Part shown: in pieces, positions 42,917-51,515 of the stretch
Layout of the letters: each line of letters begins with the position of its first letter
How positions within the stretch are numbered: the first letter of the stretch is position 1
Source: Streptomyces sp. ASQP_92
GTDB taxonomy: Bacteria > Actinomycetota > Actinomycetes > Streptomycetales > Streptomycetaceae
DNA length: 64,000 nucleotides
Direction of reading: 5' to 3'
Assembly (NCBI RefSeq): GCF_025399895.1
Contig: NZ_JAODUA010000005.1
Location: 248,001 to 312,000, forward strand
Notes under the pieces: model-generated
The model's input: the letters and a program-made list of their open reading frames with translations, nothing else
Databases searched by the model: none
Told to the model about the DNA's origin: nothing
Position numbers and translations under genes: made by a program

Positions 42917-43087
42917 ATGTCCGAGCACGAGATCGCGCCCGCCGCGCAGGCGCCCCGCAGGAACATCGAGGAGACGGCCGAGACCAAGTTCCCCCGGGGC
43001 CTGGTCGTGCGGCTCTTCGCCTACCTCGTAGCGGGGCACATCTTCGCGGGCTTCCTGTATCTGCTCTTCGCGGTCGGCGGGAAGTGA
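42917..43087 (+). CDS. Small membrane protein, 56 residues (DUF6126-like)
   Basis: ATG 42917 with GGACGGGAAC upstream, 16 bp after the cupin regulator. The first half is hydrophilic (RRNIEETAETKFPRGLVVRL) and the second is one membrane segment (LFAYLVAGHIFAGFLYLLFAV). From memory this fits the small actinobacterial DUF6126 family found downstream of this type of cupin regulator. Function unknown; its pairing suggests that the regulator controls it. Confidence 0.75.
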   Translation: MSEHEIAPAAQAPRRNIEETAETKFPRGLVVRLFAYLVAGHIFAGFLYLLFAVGGK

Positions 43088-43109
43088 CCCGCGGGAGGTA
43101 ACCCGCGGG
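43088..43109. terminator. Candidate bidirectional terminator hairpin
   Basis: CCCGCGGG (43088-43095) pairs with CCCGCGGG (43102-43109), each arm being self-complementary, across AGGTAA. It directly follows the small membrane protein stop and lies between convergent genes. Confidence 0.4.
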
Positions 43110-43131
43110 AAGTGACCCCGCTGCCCCCGTC

Positions 43132-43947
43132 TCAGGCCGCGCCCTCCACCAGGCGTTCGCGCAGCCGCTCCCGGGTCTCGCCGGACAGGCCGAGGCCCTC
43201 GGAGAAGTAGCGGTCGGTGGTGCCCCAGGTCTCCTCGATGGTGTCGAAGGCCGCGTGCAGATAGCTGGCGCGGGCGTCGAAGAGGGGGCTCAGGAGCTCC
43301 ATCACCTCGTCGGACATCGCGTCCGGGGAGGTGCTGGTGCGGCGCACCTTGTAACGGCGGTGCGGGTCGTTGGACTTGAGGTAGTCCGCCTCGATGGCGT
43401 CCCGCTCCACGCCGACCGCCAGCAGCGCCACCGCGATGGACAGGCCCGCCCGGTCCTTGCCCGCCGCGCAGTGCATGAGCGCGGGCACGCTGTCCTCGGC
43501 CAGGGCGTGCAGCACCCGGCTGTGTTCGGCGGTGCGCTGGGTGATGATCTCGCGGTACGAGTGGATCATCCGGTCCGCGCCCTTGGTGCCGGCCAGCGCC
43601 GAGCGCAGTTCGTCGAGGTCGCCGTCGCGGACCATCTTCCAGAACTCGGCCCCGTCGGCCGGATCCGTCAGCGGAATGTTGACGTTGCGGACCCCCGGCA
43701 GCTCGATGTCGGGCCCCTCCAGCTTCTGGTCCCCGGCGTTGCGGAAGTCGAAGACGGTGTGCAGTCCGAGGGTGGCGAGAAAGGCCGCGTCGGCCGCCGT
43801 GGCATGTGCGAGGTGCCCGCTGCGGTAGAGCCGCCCGCCACGCACCCGCAGTCCGTCCACGGTCGGCAACCCGCCCACGTCACGGAAGTTGCGCACCCCC
43901 ACCAGCTCGGGCTCGGTCGCGGGGATCTGCGGAATCTGCTGGGTCAC
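43132..43947 (-). CDS. Tyrosine/serine protein phosphatase (dual-specificity type)
   Basis: 271 residues. Catalytic signature H159-C160-A-A-G-K164-D-R166 (HCxxGKxR), with NFRDVGGLPT near the N-terminus typical of the bacterial LipA/MptpB-like class acting on phosphotyrosine or phosphoinositides. GTG 43947 follows CAGGAG by five bases; upstream open frame is not supported. Divergent from the alpha-galactosidase gene. Target not known. Confidence 0.85.
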   Translation of the reverse strand: MTQQIPQIPATEPELVGVRNFRDVGGLPTVDGLRVRGGRLYRSGHLAHATAADAAFLATLGLHTVFDFRNAGDQKLEGPDIELPGVRNVNIPLTDPADGAEFWKMVRDGDLDELRSALAGTKGADRMIHSYREIITQRTAEHSRVLHALAEDSVPALMHCAAGKDRAGLSIAVALLAVGVERDAIEADYLKSNDPHRRYKVRRTSTSPDAMSDEVMELLSPLFDARASYLHAAFDTIEETWGTTDRYFSEGLGLSGETRERLRERLVEGAA

Positions 43948-44108
43948 GGGGACTCCTGACGTCGATCCTGGGTGGCGCGTCCTGCGCGTCTGTCGACGAT
44001 ACGACATGTGTTCCTGGGGCAATCATCTCGGTGCGAACCGCACAACCGTTGCCCCCGCGGCCGGGCAGACCCGATCCTGTGCGTACGTGTGCGGATCTGG
44101 GGGTCGCG

Positions 44109-46208
44109 ATGATCGAGACCGGTGGCAACGGACGCCTTTGGCTGCTCACGGGGCGCGGCAGCAGCTATGCGCTGCACCTCACGGACGACGACGAACTGCT
44201 GCACCTCCACTGGGGCCCCAGGATCGCCCTCGCCGACGCGACAGCGCTGGCGCGAGAGCCGCTCGCACCTCAGCGGCCCTTCGAGTCGCGCCTGGATGGA
44301 CACGAGGAGTACCCGGTCGAGGGAGGGCCCCGATTCGTGCGCCCCGCCCTGTCGGTGCGCGCCGGGCGCACGCGCGGCACCGGCTGGGGCTTCGCCGGTG
44401 CCGAAGCCGAGTCGGACGAACTGCGGTTGCGTTTCACCGATCCCGTGAACGGGCTCGCGATCACCCTGCACTACCGGATGCGCGACGACTTCGACGTCAT
44501 CGAGCGCTGGACGACCGCCACCCATCAAGGGGCGGACGGGGAGCTGGAGTTGCTGCGGGCGGACGCGGCGTCCTGGGCACTGCCCGAGCGCGACGGCTGG
44601 CGCCTGTCCCACCTGCACGGCCGCTGGGCCGCCGAGACCCGTCTCGTACGGTGCGCCCTCACCCCCGGCGAGAAGCTGCTCGGCAGCCGGCGCGGCCACA
44701 CCGGACATCAGCACCTGCCCTGGGTCGCGCTCGACGCCGACGCGGAGGCCACCGAGGAGAGCGGCGAGGTGTACGGCTGCGCGCTCGCCTGGTCGGGGTC
44801 CTGGCGCATCGCCGTCCAGCACCTGCCCGACGGCCGGGTGCAGATCAACGGCAGTGCGGGGTACGACGATTCGGGCCTGGCGCTGCTCGCGCCGGGCGAT
44901 TCGTACGCCTCACCGGTGTTCGCCGGGCTGTGGAGCGCCGGCGGGTTCGGCGGGGCGAGCCGGCAGTGGCACGCCTGGCAGCTCGCGCACGTGATTCCCG
45001 GGGCCGAGCGGCCGCGTCCGGTGCTCTACAACTCCTGGGAGGCCACTCTCTTCGACATCTCCGAGGACCAGCAGCGCGTCCTCGCGCACCGGGCGGCCGA
45101 GATGGGCGTCGAACTGTTCGTGGTCGACGACGGCTGGTTCGGCGCGCGCACCCATGACGCCGCGGGCCTCGGCGACTGGACCCCCAACTCAACGCGGTTC
45201 CCAGCCGGTTTGAAGCCGCTCGCCGACGAAGTGCACGCGCTGGGCATGGAGTTCGGGATCTGGGTCGAGCCCGAAATGGTCAACCCCGACAGCGACCTCT
45301 ACCGCGCCCACCCCGACTGGGTGCAGTTCCAGCCCGGCCGCCCGCGCACCGAGTTCCGCAACCAGCTCGTCCTCAACCTCGCCCGCCAGGACGTACGGGA
45401 GTACGTGGGGGAGCAGTTGGACGCGCTGCTCTCCAGCGCTCCCGTCGACTACGTCAAATGGGACTTCAACCGGTGCTTCACGGACGCCGGCTGGCCGGAC
45501 CAGGCGTACCCCCAGAAGCTGTGGACCGAGCACGTGCACGCCTTCTACGCCCTCCTCGACCGGCTCCGGGCCGCCCACCCCCGGGTCGCCTTCGAGTCCT
45601 GCTCGGGAGGGGGCGGACGCGTCGATCTCGGCGTGCTCTCCCGCACCGACCAGGTGTGGACCTCCGACAACACCGACCCGCTGGACCGGCTCGCCATCCA
45701 GCACGGCTTCAGCCAGCTCCACCCCGCACGGGTCATGGCGGCCTGGGTGACCGACAGCCCCAACGCCCAGCTCAACGGGCGCGTCAGCAGCCTGCGGTTC
45801 CGTTTCGTGAGCGCGATGGCCGGAGTCCTCGGCGTGGGCGGGGACCTCTCCCGCTGGACCCCGGAAGAACGCGCCGAAGCGCGCGACTGGGTGGCGCTGT
45901 ACAAGGAGATCAGGCCGGTCGTGCAACTCGGCGCCCAGTACCGCCTCCGGGCCCCTGAAGGCGGCCTCGGCGCGGTCCAGTACACCCGGGGCGGCGACAC
46001 CGTCGTGCTGGCCTGGCTCCAGGCGCAGCACTACGGGGAGCCGCCGCCCGCCGTACGGCTGCGTGGGCTCGACCCGGCCGCGTCCTACGCCTGCCGCGAC
46101 ACCGGCGCCGTTCACAGCGGCGCGGTGCTGCTCCACCGGGGGCTCGCCACCGGGCTGCGCGGCGACCTGGACGCGGCCGTGTTCCGGCTGCGCAGGGTGG
46201 AGGCGTAG
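44109..46208 (+). CDS. Alpha-galactosidase, GH36
   Basis: 699 residues. N-terminal beta-sandwich (residues 1-310), then the TIM barrel with the nucleophile D452 in YVKWDFNR, acid/base D520 in WTSDNTD, and substrate motifs NSWEA and VDDGWFGAR; C-terminal beta domain from about 620. No signal peptide, so it acts inside the cell on imported alpha-galactosides such as melibiose or raffinose sugars. ATG 44109 lies after CTGGGGGTCGCG; no LacI-type GAGAGCGCTCTC site is found upstream. Confidence 0.9.
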   Translation: MIETGGNGRLWLLTGRGSSYALHLTDDDELLHLHWGPRIALADATALAREPLAPQRPFESRLDGHEEYPVEGGPRFVRPALSVRAGRTRGTGWGFAGAEAESDELRLRFTDPVNGLAITLHYRMRDDFDVIERWTTATHQGADGELELLRADAASWALPERDGWRLSHLHGRWAAETRLVRCALTPGEKLLGSRRGHTGHQHLPWVALDADAEATEESGEVYGCALAWSGSWRIAVQHLPDGRVQINGSAGYDDSGLALLAPGDSYASPVFAGLWSAGGFGGASRQWHAWQLAHVIPGAERPRPVLYNSWEATLFDISEDQQRVLAHRAAEMGVELFVVDDGWFGARTHDAAGLGDWTPNSTRFPAGLKPLADEVHALGMEFGIWVEPEMVNPDSDLYRAHPDWVQFQPGRPRTEFRNQLVLNLARQDVREYVGEQLDALLSSAPVDYVKWDFNRCFTDAGWPDQAYPQKLWTEHVHAFYALLDRLRAAHPRVAFESCSGGGGRVDLGVLSRTDQVWTSDNTDPLDRLAIQHGFSQLHPARVMAAWVTDSPNAQLNGRVSSLRFRFVSAMAGVLGVGGDLSRWTPEERAEARDWVALYKEIRPVVQLGAQYRLRAPEGGLGAVQYTRGGDTVVLAWLQAQHYGEPPPAVRLRGLDPAASYACRDTGAVHSGAVLLHRGLATGLRGDLDAAVFRLRRVEA

Positions 46209-46275
46209 CGCCGCGTGGCCGAGGCACCCCAATTCCCTGATCGGATCGGCGCGTTGGGGCATCGCGGTGGCGGGG

Positions 46276-47529
46276 TCAGGACAGCCATCGCACGGCGGAG
46301 GCCCGCCGGATGTGCACGAGGACGTCGAAGGCTGCGGGGAGCGAGTCGACGGCGAGGTATCCGGCCGCGTCGTCGTGGGGGTCGTAGACGCCGCTGATGA
46401 CCCGGGCCCTCGCCGGGCCGTCCCAGTGGCGGCGTACCTCGGGGCGCCGCAGGTCCAGCCAGTGGGCGGCCGCGTCCACCTCGCCGAGCCGCGCGTCGAG
46501 CGAGCCCGCGACGGGTTCCGGGACGACGGTGACCCCCAGGTCGCCGTGGTGGAATCCGATGGCGACGGACACGTACCGGTCGCCGTACCGGGCGCGCAGC
46601 ACGCTGCCCACGGTCGCCCGCGAGTCCTGTTCCGGCGCCATCCCCAGCACCGTCCCGGCCGCCGAGGTGTGCGCGATGCCGTCCCAATAGACCACGCGCA
46701 GCCCGGTACGGCGGTGGAAGCCGTCGATGACGTCCGACCACACCGTGGCCTCGCCCGCGTAGTCGCCCCGCCCGGCCACGCTCTGCTCGTGGAAGTCGAC
46801 GATCAGCCGCATCCGGTCCAGGGCGGCTTCGCGCCCGTCGCCCTCGGGCAGCGACCCGACGAGGGCGAGCGCGTCGCGGGCGTGCTCGGCGAAGGGCCGC
46901 CCCGGGTGTGTTCCCCGGGCGCGCTGGACGTGTTCGTCGAGGTCGTGGGCGGTGCGGATCGGATCCAGATGGGACGCCGCCCGCGCCAGCAGCTCGGGCG
47001 CCCGGGCGCGAACGTGCTCCAGCACGGTGTCGTAGTCCTCGCGCCCCGCCTGCGCCGGCTTGACGCCGAAGATCCGTACGGGGTCGTGGGGGTGGGCCTG
47101 GTTGAACGCGCGGATCCACTCCAGGGCGGCGGCCATCTCGGCGGTGCGCTGCGGCCGCCAGGCGTGGGCGAGCGCGTCGGCGGCGGAACCCGGGCCGCCG
47201 CTCACATAGGCGTCCAGGTCCGCGCCGGCGCCCGCGCTGTCCTGGACGGCGAGCGCCCGGAAGCCGTGGTCGCGGACCAGTCGGCGCAGGAGCTGGTCCC
47301 GTACGCCGAACGTCTCGCGGGAGAACCGTGTGGACTCCCCGACGCCGACGATCGTCGCCGTGGCGGCCGCCCGCTCCGCGAGCTCGTCGAGCGCGGTGCC
47401 CGACAGGGGCAGGCCTTGCGCGGGGACCTCGGACCCGCGGCCCGAAGCGGACGGCACGACGGTCGAAGGGATGGACGCGGTGGCGTTCGCACGGGAGGCG
47501 GGCCCGCTGCTGGCGGTGTCGTTGTTCAT
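46276..47529 (-). CDS. Erythromycin esterase family protein with altered motif
   Basis: 417 residues of the EreA/succinoglycan-synthase-like fold. The first motif, normally GE-[AS]-T-H-G, reads G64-E65-S-T-R68 (GVGESTRFSRE), so the conserved His proposed as catalytic base is Arg; the second motif region YWDGIAHTSA keeps its His. Macrolide hydrolysis is therefore doubtful; the wider family has other or unknown activities. The N-terminal ~45 residues are disordered-looking. GGAGG lies eight bases before ATG 47529. A MerR-type dyad overlaps the promoter region. Confidence 0.75.
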   Translation of the reverse strand: MNNDTASSGPASRANATASIPSTVVPSASGRGSEVPAQGLPLSGTALDELAERAAATATIVGVGESTRFSRETFGVRDQLLRRLVRDHGFRALAVQDSAGAGADLDAYVSGGPGSAADALAHAWRPQRTAEMAAALEWIRAFNQAHPHDPVRIFGVKPAQAGREDYDTVLEHVRARAPELLARAASHLDPIRTAHDLDEHVQRARGTHPGRPFAEHARDALALVGSLPEGDGREAALDRMRLIVDFHEQSVAGRGDYAGEATVWSDVIDGFHRRTGLRVVYWDGIAHTSAAGTVLGMAPEQDSRATVGSVLRARYGDRYVSVAIGFHHGDLGVTVVPEPVAGSLDARLGEVDAAAHWLDLRRPEVRRHWDGPARARVISGVYDPHDDAAGYLAVDSLPAAFDVLVHIRRASAVRWLS

Positions 47530-47543
47530 GCCGCCCAGCCTCC

Positions 47544-47565
47544 GACCTGAACCCCGCTTGAGGTC
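47544..47565 (-). promoter_or_regulatory. MerR-type operator dyad upstream of the erythromycin-esterase-like gene
   Basis: On the minus strand GACCTCAA-GCGGGG-TTCAGGTC (47565-47544) has 8-bp arms with one mismatch. TTGACC (47567-47562) overlaps it as a -35 element, as in MerR/SoxR-controlled promoters where the dyad sits in a long spacer. The -10 would fall just before the ATG, so start or promoter assignment needs care. Confidence 0.5.
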
Positions 47566-47687
47566 AAGAGGCGGTCTCCGGAGTGCCCGTACAACCTGAA
47601 CGCGCGGACGCCGCAGGGCAGTTGCGGCCGGAACCGACCCCTATTCCCGGACCCGCCGAACTGACCGGGTGGTCTATATCACCCCCC

Positions 47688-47716
47688 GTCAACCCCTCCC
47701 TACGGTGGCGTAGGTC
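47688..47716 (+). promoter_or_regulatory. Possible promoter of the SGNH hydrolase gene
   Basis: GTCAAC (47688-47693) and TAGGTC (47711-47716), 17 bp apart, about 28 bp before GTG 47744. Moderate match to housekeeping promoters. Confidence 0.35.
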
Positions 47717-47743
47717 ACTTGCGGGGGTGGAGGATAAGCCCTC

Positions 47744-48535
47744 GTGGCAGACGATTCGAGATCATTCAGCAGCGGCACGTTCGGGTCGTACACGGCCATC
47801 GGCGACAGCTTCACGGAGGGCGTCGGGGATCTTGGCCCGGACGGGACGTTCGTCGGCTGGGCGGACCGGTTCGCCGTGCTCCTCGGGGACCAGCGGCCGG
47901 AGGGGACCTTCCGGTACGCCAACCTCGCGGTCCGGGGGAGGCTCCTCGACCAGATCGTCGAGGAGCAGGTGCCGAGGGCCAAGGAGCTCGCCCCCGACCT
48001 GGTGAGCTTCTGTGCCGGCGGCAACGACATCATCCGCCCGGGCACCGACCCGGACGAGGTGGCCGAACGCTTCGAGCGAGCCCTCGCCGACCTGAAGCCG
48101 GCCGTCGGCACCGTCATGGTGACCACGGGCTTCGACACCCGGGGCGTCACCCTGCTCCGTCATCTGCGGGGCAAGATCGCGACGTACAACGGGCATGTGC
48201 GCGCCATCGCGGACCGCTATGGCTGCCCGGTGCTCGACCTCTGGTCGCTCAAGTCCATTCAGGACAGGCGGGCTTGGGACAACGACCGCCTGCACCTGTC
48301 CCCGGAGGGGCACACCCGGGTCGCGCTGCGGGCCGCCCAGGTGCTCGGGCTCGACGTCCCGGCCGACCCGGACCAGCCGTGGCCGCCGCTGCCGCCGCGC
48401 AACTCCCTCGAGGTGCGGCGCGACGACATCAACTGGGCGCGCGAGTATCTGGTGCCGTGGATCGGGCGGCGGCTGCGCGGCGAGTCGTCGGGCGACGAGG
48501 TCTCGCCCAAGCGGCCCGACCTGCTGCCGCTCTGA
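47744..48535 (+). CDS. SGNH/GDSL hydrolase
   Basis: 263 residues. Block I is YTAIGDSFTEG (Ser nucleophile in GDSF), block III has CAGGNDI (GxND), and block V has DRLHLSPEGH (D-x-x-H), all catalytic positions present. No signal peptide, so cytoplasmic. GTG 47744 has GGAGGA upstream. Hydrolyses esters or acetylated sugars; the true substrate is unknown. Ends in a convergent hairpin. Confidence 0.85.
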   Translation: MADDSRSFSSGTFGSYTAIGDSFTEGVGDLGPDGTFVGWADRFAVLLGDQRPEGTFRYANLAVRGRLLDQIVEEQVPRAKELAPDLVSFCAGGNDIIRPGTDPDEVAERFERALADLKPAVGTVMVTTGFDTRGVTLLRHLRGKIATYNGHVRAIADRYGCPVLDLWSLKSIQDRRAWDNDRLHLSPEGHTRVALRAAQVLGLDVPADPDQPWPPLPPRNSLEVRRDDINWAREYLVPWIGRRLRGESSGDEVSPKRPDLLPL

Positions 48536-48569
48536 CGGTACGTCAGCGAGACGTGCCCGTCCGATGCCG

Positions 48570-48588
48570 TCCTGACGGGGCGTCAGGA
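48570..48588. terminator. Hairpin between convergent SGNH and SDR genes
   Basis: TCCTGACG (48570-48577) pairs perfectly with CGTCAGGA (48581-48588) across GGG, 35 bases after the SGNH stop and 41 before the SDR stop. Probable shared terminator. Confidence 0.5.
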
Positions 48589-48628
48589 GAGCGCCCGGCC
48601 GCCCCTGCTGTCGCGCTCCGGCGCGGTG

Positions 48629-49642
48629 TCAGGAAGGCTCCCCGTCGCGCGGCCGGCCGGCCAGGACCTTGCGCTCCACCTCCGGGTCGAGGCCGACCCG
48701 GGGCCGGTCCGGGCGCTGGGGAGCGGCCCCGCCGATCGAGTCGAGCCAGGCCCAGGTGTCGGCGACCGTCTCCTGGACGGGGCGGCACCGCAGCCCGGCC
48801 GCGAGCGCCTTGGCCGCCGTGGAGCCGTGCATGGTGTCGTGCTGTTCGCCCGGCGGGATCCACACCGGCAGGTGCAGCCAGGGCTCGATCCCGGCCGCCA
48901 GGATCGTCTCCGGATCGGTCCAGCGCGGCACGGCCCGGCCGCCGGTGACCCGCACGCACGCTTCGATGAGCGCGCCCATCGTGGCGTGACCCACCGGGCT
49001 GACGAGGTCGTACGCCCCGCCGAGCCCGGCCTCGGCGGCATCCAGGGTCCACCGGGCGAGGTCGCGGCAGTCGATGTACTGGATCCCCGCATCGCGCGGA
49101 CCCGGCGCGAGCATGTCGCCGCCGCGCGCGGCGCGGGCGAGCCACCAGGGGAGCCGGCCGATGTTCTCCCAGGGGCCGAGAATCAGGCCCGCACGGACCA
49201 ACAGGGCCCGATGTTCGCCGAGTTCACGGACCACGGCCAGTTCGCCGCCGCGCTTGGCCCGTGGATAGTCGGCCGCGTCACCGTCGTCGGGTGAGCCGGC
49301 CACCAGCGGGGCGTCCTCGCCCGCGTCGGGCGGCGTCGGGTGCGCGTACACCGAGCGGCTCGACACATACACGTAACGGCCGACCCGGCCGGCCAGCAGC
49401 CTCGCCGCGTCGCGGACCACGGCAGGGGCGCCCGACCAGGTGTCGACGACCACGTCCCAAGAGCCCTCCGCGAGCGCCGCGAGCCCGCCCTCGGCGGTGC
49501 GATCGCCGTGCAGTGACAGCGCGTCGGCGGGTGGCTCGTGGCGCCCGCGATGGAAGACCGTCACCTCGTGGCCGCGCGCGAGCGCCGCCTCGGTCACGGC
49601 CCGGCCGACGAACTCCGTTCCCCCCAGCATCAGTACTCTCAT
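48629..49642 (-). CDS. NAD-dependent epimerase/dehydratase family protein
   Basis: 337 residues, extended SDR fold. The N-terminal nucleotide motif is LMLGGTEFVGRAV (GGTxFVG variant), followed by VVVDTWSGAP, YVYVSSRSVYA and the catalytic YPRAK (Tyr, Lys). This variant resembles reductases of the RNA-binding chloroplast/SDR_a kind seen in Streptomyces; substrate unknown. ATG 49642 chosen so that the motif starts at residue 4; only a weak GAGGG lies upstream. Confidence 0.8.
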   Translation of the reverse strand: MRVLMLGGTEFVGRAVTEAALARGHEVTVFHRGRHEPPADALSLHGDRTAEGGLAALAEGSWDVVVDTWSGAPAVVRDAARLLAGRVGRYVYVSSRSVYAHPTPPDAGEDAPLVAGSPDDGDAADYPRAKRGGELAVVRELGEHRALLVRAGLILGPWENIGRLPWWLARAARGGDMLAPGPRDAGIQYIDCRDLARWTLDAAEAGLGGAYDLVSPVGHATMGALIEACVRVTGGRAVPRWTDPETILAAGIEPWLHLPVWIPPGEQHDTMHGSTAAKALAAGLRCRPVQETVADTWAWLDSIGGAAPQRPDRPRVGLDPEVERKVLAGRPRDGEPS

Positions 49643-49711
49643 GCCCTCAACTCTGCCGGGCGCGGCCCTCATCGGGAACGCTGCTTGCTGTGGGCGTAAC
49701 CGGGCGGGGGC

Positions 49712-50497
49712 TCAGGGCCGGTAGAGGGTGCCCGGTTCGGGGGTGCCGGGCGCGAGCAGTTGCGGCACGGTCACGAACGTGTACCCGCGCTCGGTGAGTT
49801 CGTCGATGATGCCGGGGACGGCGGGCACGGTGCCGTCGTAGATGTCGTGCAGCAGGATGATGCCGTCGCGGCTCGCCTGGTCGAGGATCCGCTTGCGGAT
49901 CAGGGCGCTGTCGGTCGTGGCGTAGTCCTTGGCGGTGGCGCTCCACAGCACCTGGGAGAGGCCGAGTTCCTTGCTGGCGGCCGCGACCTCGTCATTGGTA
50001 CGGCCCTGGGGCGGACGCATCAGGGTGGGCGCGCGGCCGGTCAGGGCCTTGACCGCCTGCTGGGTACGGTCGAGCTCGGAGCGGATTTCGTCCGGCTTCA
50101 ACTGGTCGAGGCGGCGGTGGGTCCAGGTGTGGTTGGCGATCTCGTGGCCCTCCGCGGCGGCCCTGCGGACGGTGTCCGGATAGGTGTCCACGTGCTTCCT
50201 GCCGAGCAGGAAGAAGGTGGCGTGGACCTTCTTCTCCTTGAGGATGTCGAGCAGTTGGGGCGTGTGCGGGCCCGGCCCGGCGTCGAAGGTCAGGGCGATG
50301 CACTTGGCCCTGGCGCAGTCCACGGCTGCCGGGCTGCCGGTGGGCTTCACCCGGACCTCGTTGGCGGCCCGGCCGCGTGCCTCCTGGGGAGACGTGGAGT
50401 CCTGGCCGCAGCCGGCCAGGGTCAGCACCAGGGCGGCGGCCGTGGCGATACCGGCGGCGGCCCGGGACCGGGCGGAACGTGAGGCGGTTTTGAGCAT
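49712..50497 (-). CDS. Polysaccharide deacetylase family lipoprotein
   Basis: 261 residues. Lipoprotein signal peptide with lipobox LTLAGC (Cys30). NodB domain from about residue 65: motif 1 is TFDAGP (Asp72, Ala73; normally TFDDGP), motif 2 is N122-H123-T-W-T-H127, motif 3 is RPPQG (161-165; normally RPPYG) and the last His is in LLHDI. The catalytic base Asp72 and both zinc histidines remain, but the metal Asp is Ala. TFDAGP is seen in other actinobacterial proteins as I recall. GGGAGG lies six bases before ATG 50497. It would act outside the membrane on a wall glycan. Confidence 0.85.
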   Translation of the reverse strand: MLKTASRSARSRAAAGIATAAALVLTLAGCGQDSTSPQEARGRAANEVRVKPTGSPAAVDCARAKCIALTFDAGPGPHTPQLLDILKEKKVHATFFLLGRKHVDTYPDTVRRAAAEGHEIANHTWTHRRLDQLKPDEIRSELDRTQQAVKALTGRAPTLMRPPQGRTNDEVAAASKELGLSQVLWSATAKDYATTDSALIRKRILDQASRDGIILLHDIYDGTVPAVPGIIDELTERGYTFVTVPQLLAPGTPEPGTLYRP

Positions 50498-50737
50498 GGC
50501 GGTGCCCTCCCCGGAGATGAGTTGCCCACGGCGCCCCCGGGATCAGGGGCGCAGCCGACTATACGTGAGGTGTATACATCGAGTGCATAGTGGGAGGGGG
50601 TGGGCCCGGAGCGAGGGGCGAGAGGGCCCGGGTGGAAGCGCGGGGAGCCCGGGCGGGGCCCGGGGCGGGGAGAGAGGGAAGCGGGGTGGAGGGGCGCGCG
50701 GGGCCCGGGTGGGCCCCTCGTGGCAGGGCGTTCGGGC

Positions 50738-51337
50738 TCAACTCCCGTCCGGCCAGCGGTCACCCGCGACCCGCGCGTGCAGATGCTCGTCGTGCCAGCC
50801 GTCGGCGTGGAGCAGAGCGCTGCGCATCGTGCCCTCCAGGGTGTACCCCGCCCGCTGCGCCACCCGGCACGAGGCGGGGTTGCTCACCGAGTGCGTGATA
50901 CGGATCCGGTGCAGGCCCAGCTCGTCGAGGGCCCACCGGCTGACCCGCAGGGTGGCGTCCAGCGCGGCGCCGCCACCACGACCGGCCGGAAGCAGCCAGT
51001 ACAGGATCTCCGCGCTGCCGCCCCGCAGATCGAAGTCGGCCAGTCCGATGAGGCCCACGGCCCGGTCGTCCTCGCGCCGCGAGATCGCCCAGATCGCCGC
51101 CTGCTCCTCGGTCCAGCGCTGCCCCCAGTGCGCGATCTTCTCCCGCGCGGCATCGAGGGAGAGCTGCTCGACGCGGTTCCACCGCACGATGTCCGGGTCC
51201 AGGGCGGAGGCCACCAGGACGTCCGCGTCGGACTCCCGCCAGGGGCGCAGTTCCCGCCCCCCGGGAAGGACGAACGAGGGCTGCTGCTGCCGGCCCATGC
51301 GGCCCGCGGGCACGACGGGAGGTATCGGAGTGATCAT
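50738..51337 (-). CDS. GNAT family N-acetyltransferase (RimJ/RimL type)
   Basis: 199 residues. RELRPWRESDADVLV at the start, AVGLIGLADFDLRGGSAEILYWLLP, then acetyl-CoA-binding GRGGGAALDATL and the HSVSNPASCRVAQRAGYTLEGT helix, the standard GNAT_3 order. ATG 51337 is the most likely start; there is no clear ribosome binding site. Acetylates a protein N-terminus or small amine; target unknown. Confidence 0.8.
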   Translation of the reverse strand: MITPIPPVVPAGRMGRQQQPSFVLPGGRELRPWRESDADVLVASALDPDIVRWNRVEQLSLDAAREKIAHWGQRWTEEQAAIWAISRREDDRAVGLIGLADFDLRGGSAEILYWLLPAGRGGGAALDATLRVSRWALDELGLHRIRITHSVSNPASCRVAQRAGYTLEGTMRSALLHADGWHDEHLHARVAGDRWPDGS

Positions 51338-51515
51338 CCCCGCATCATGGCAGAGCGGCTCCGCGGACTCCGGGAATCCGCGGGCGGGGGGCAGCGTTCC
51401 AGAGTCATCCCCTGCCGCCGGTAGCACCCCCACCCGTTCACCCCCGAAAGCCCCCGCACCGGCGCGGACGTACCGGCCGCCCATAATGGAATGACCCCGA
51501 GTCCCTGGAGGTGCC

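Noticed and set aside
46226..46260. CCCCAA/TTGGGG inverted repeat between alpha-galactosidase and esterase-like genes
   Set aside because: Six-bp arms with a loop over 20 bases are too weak to call a terminator.
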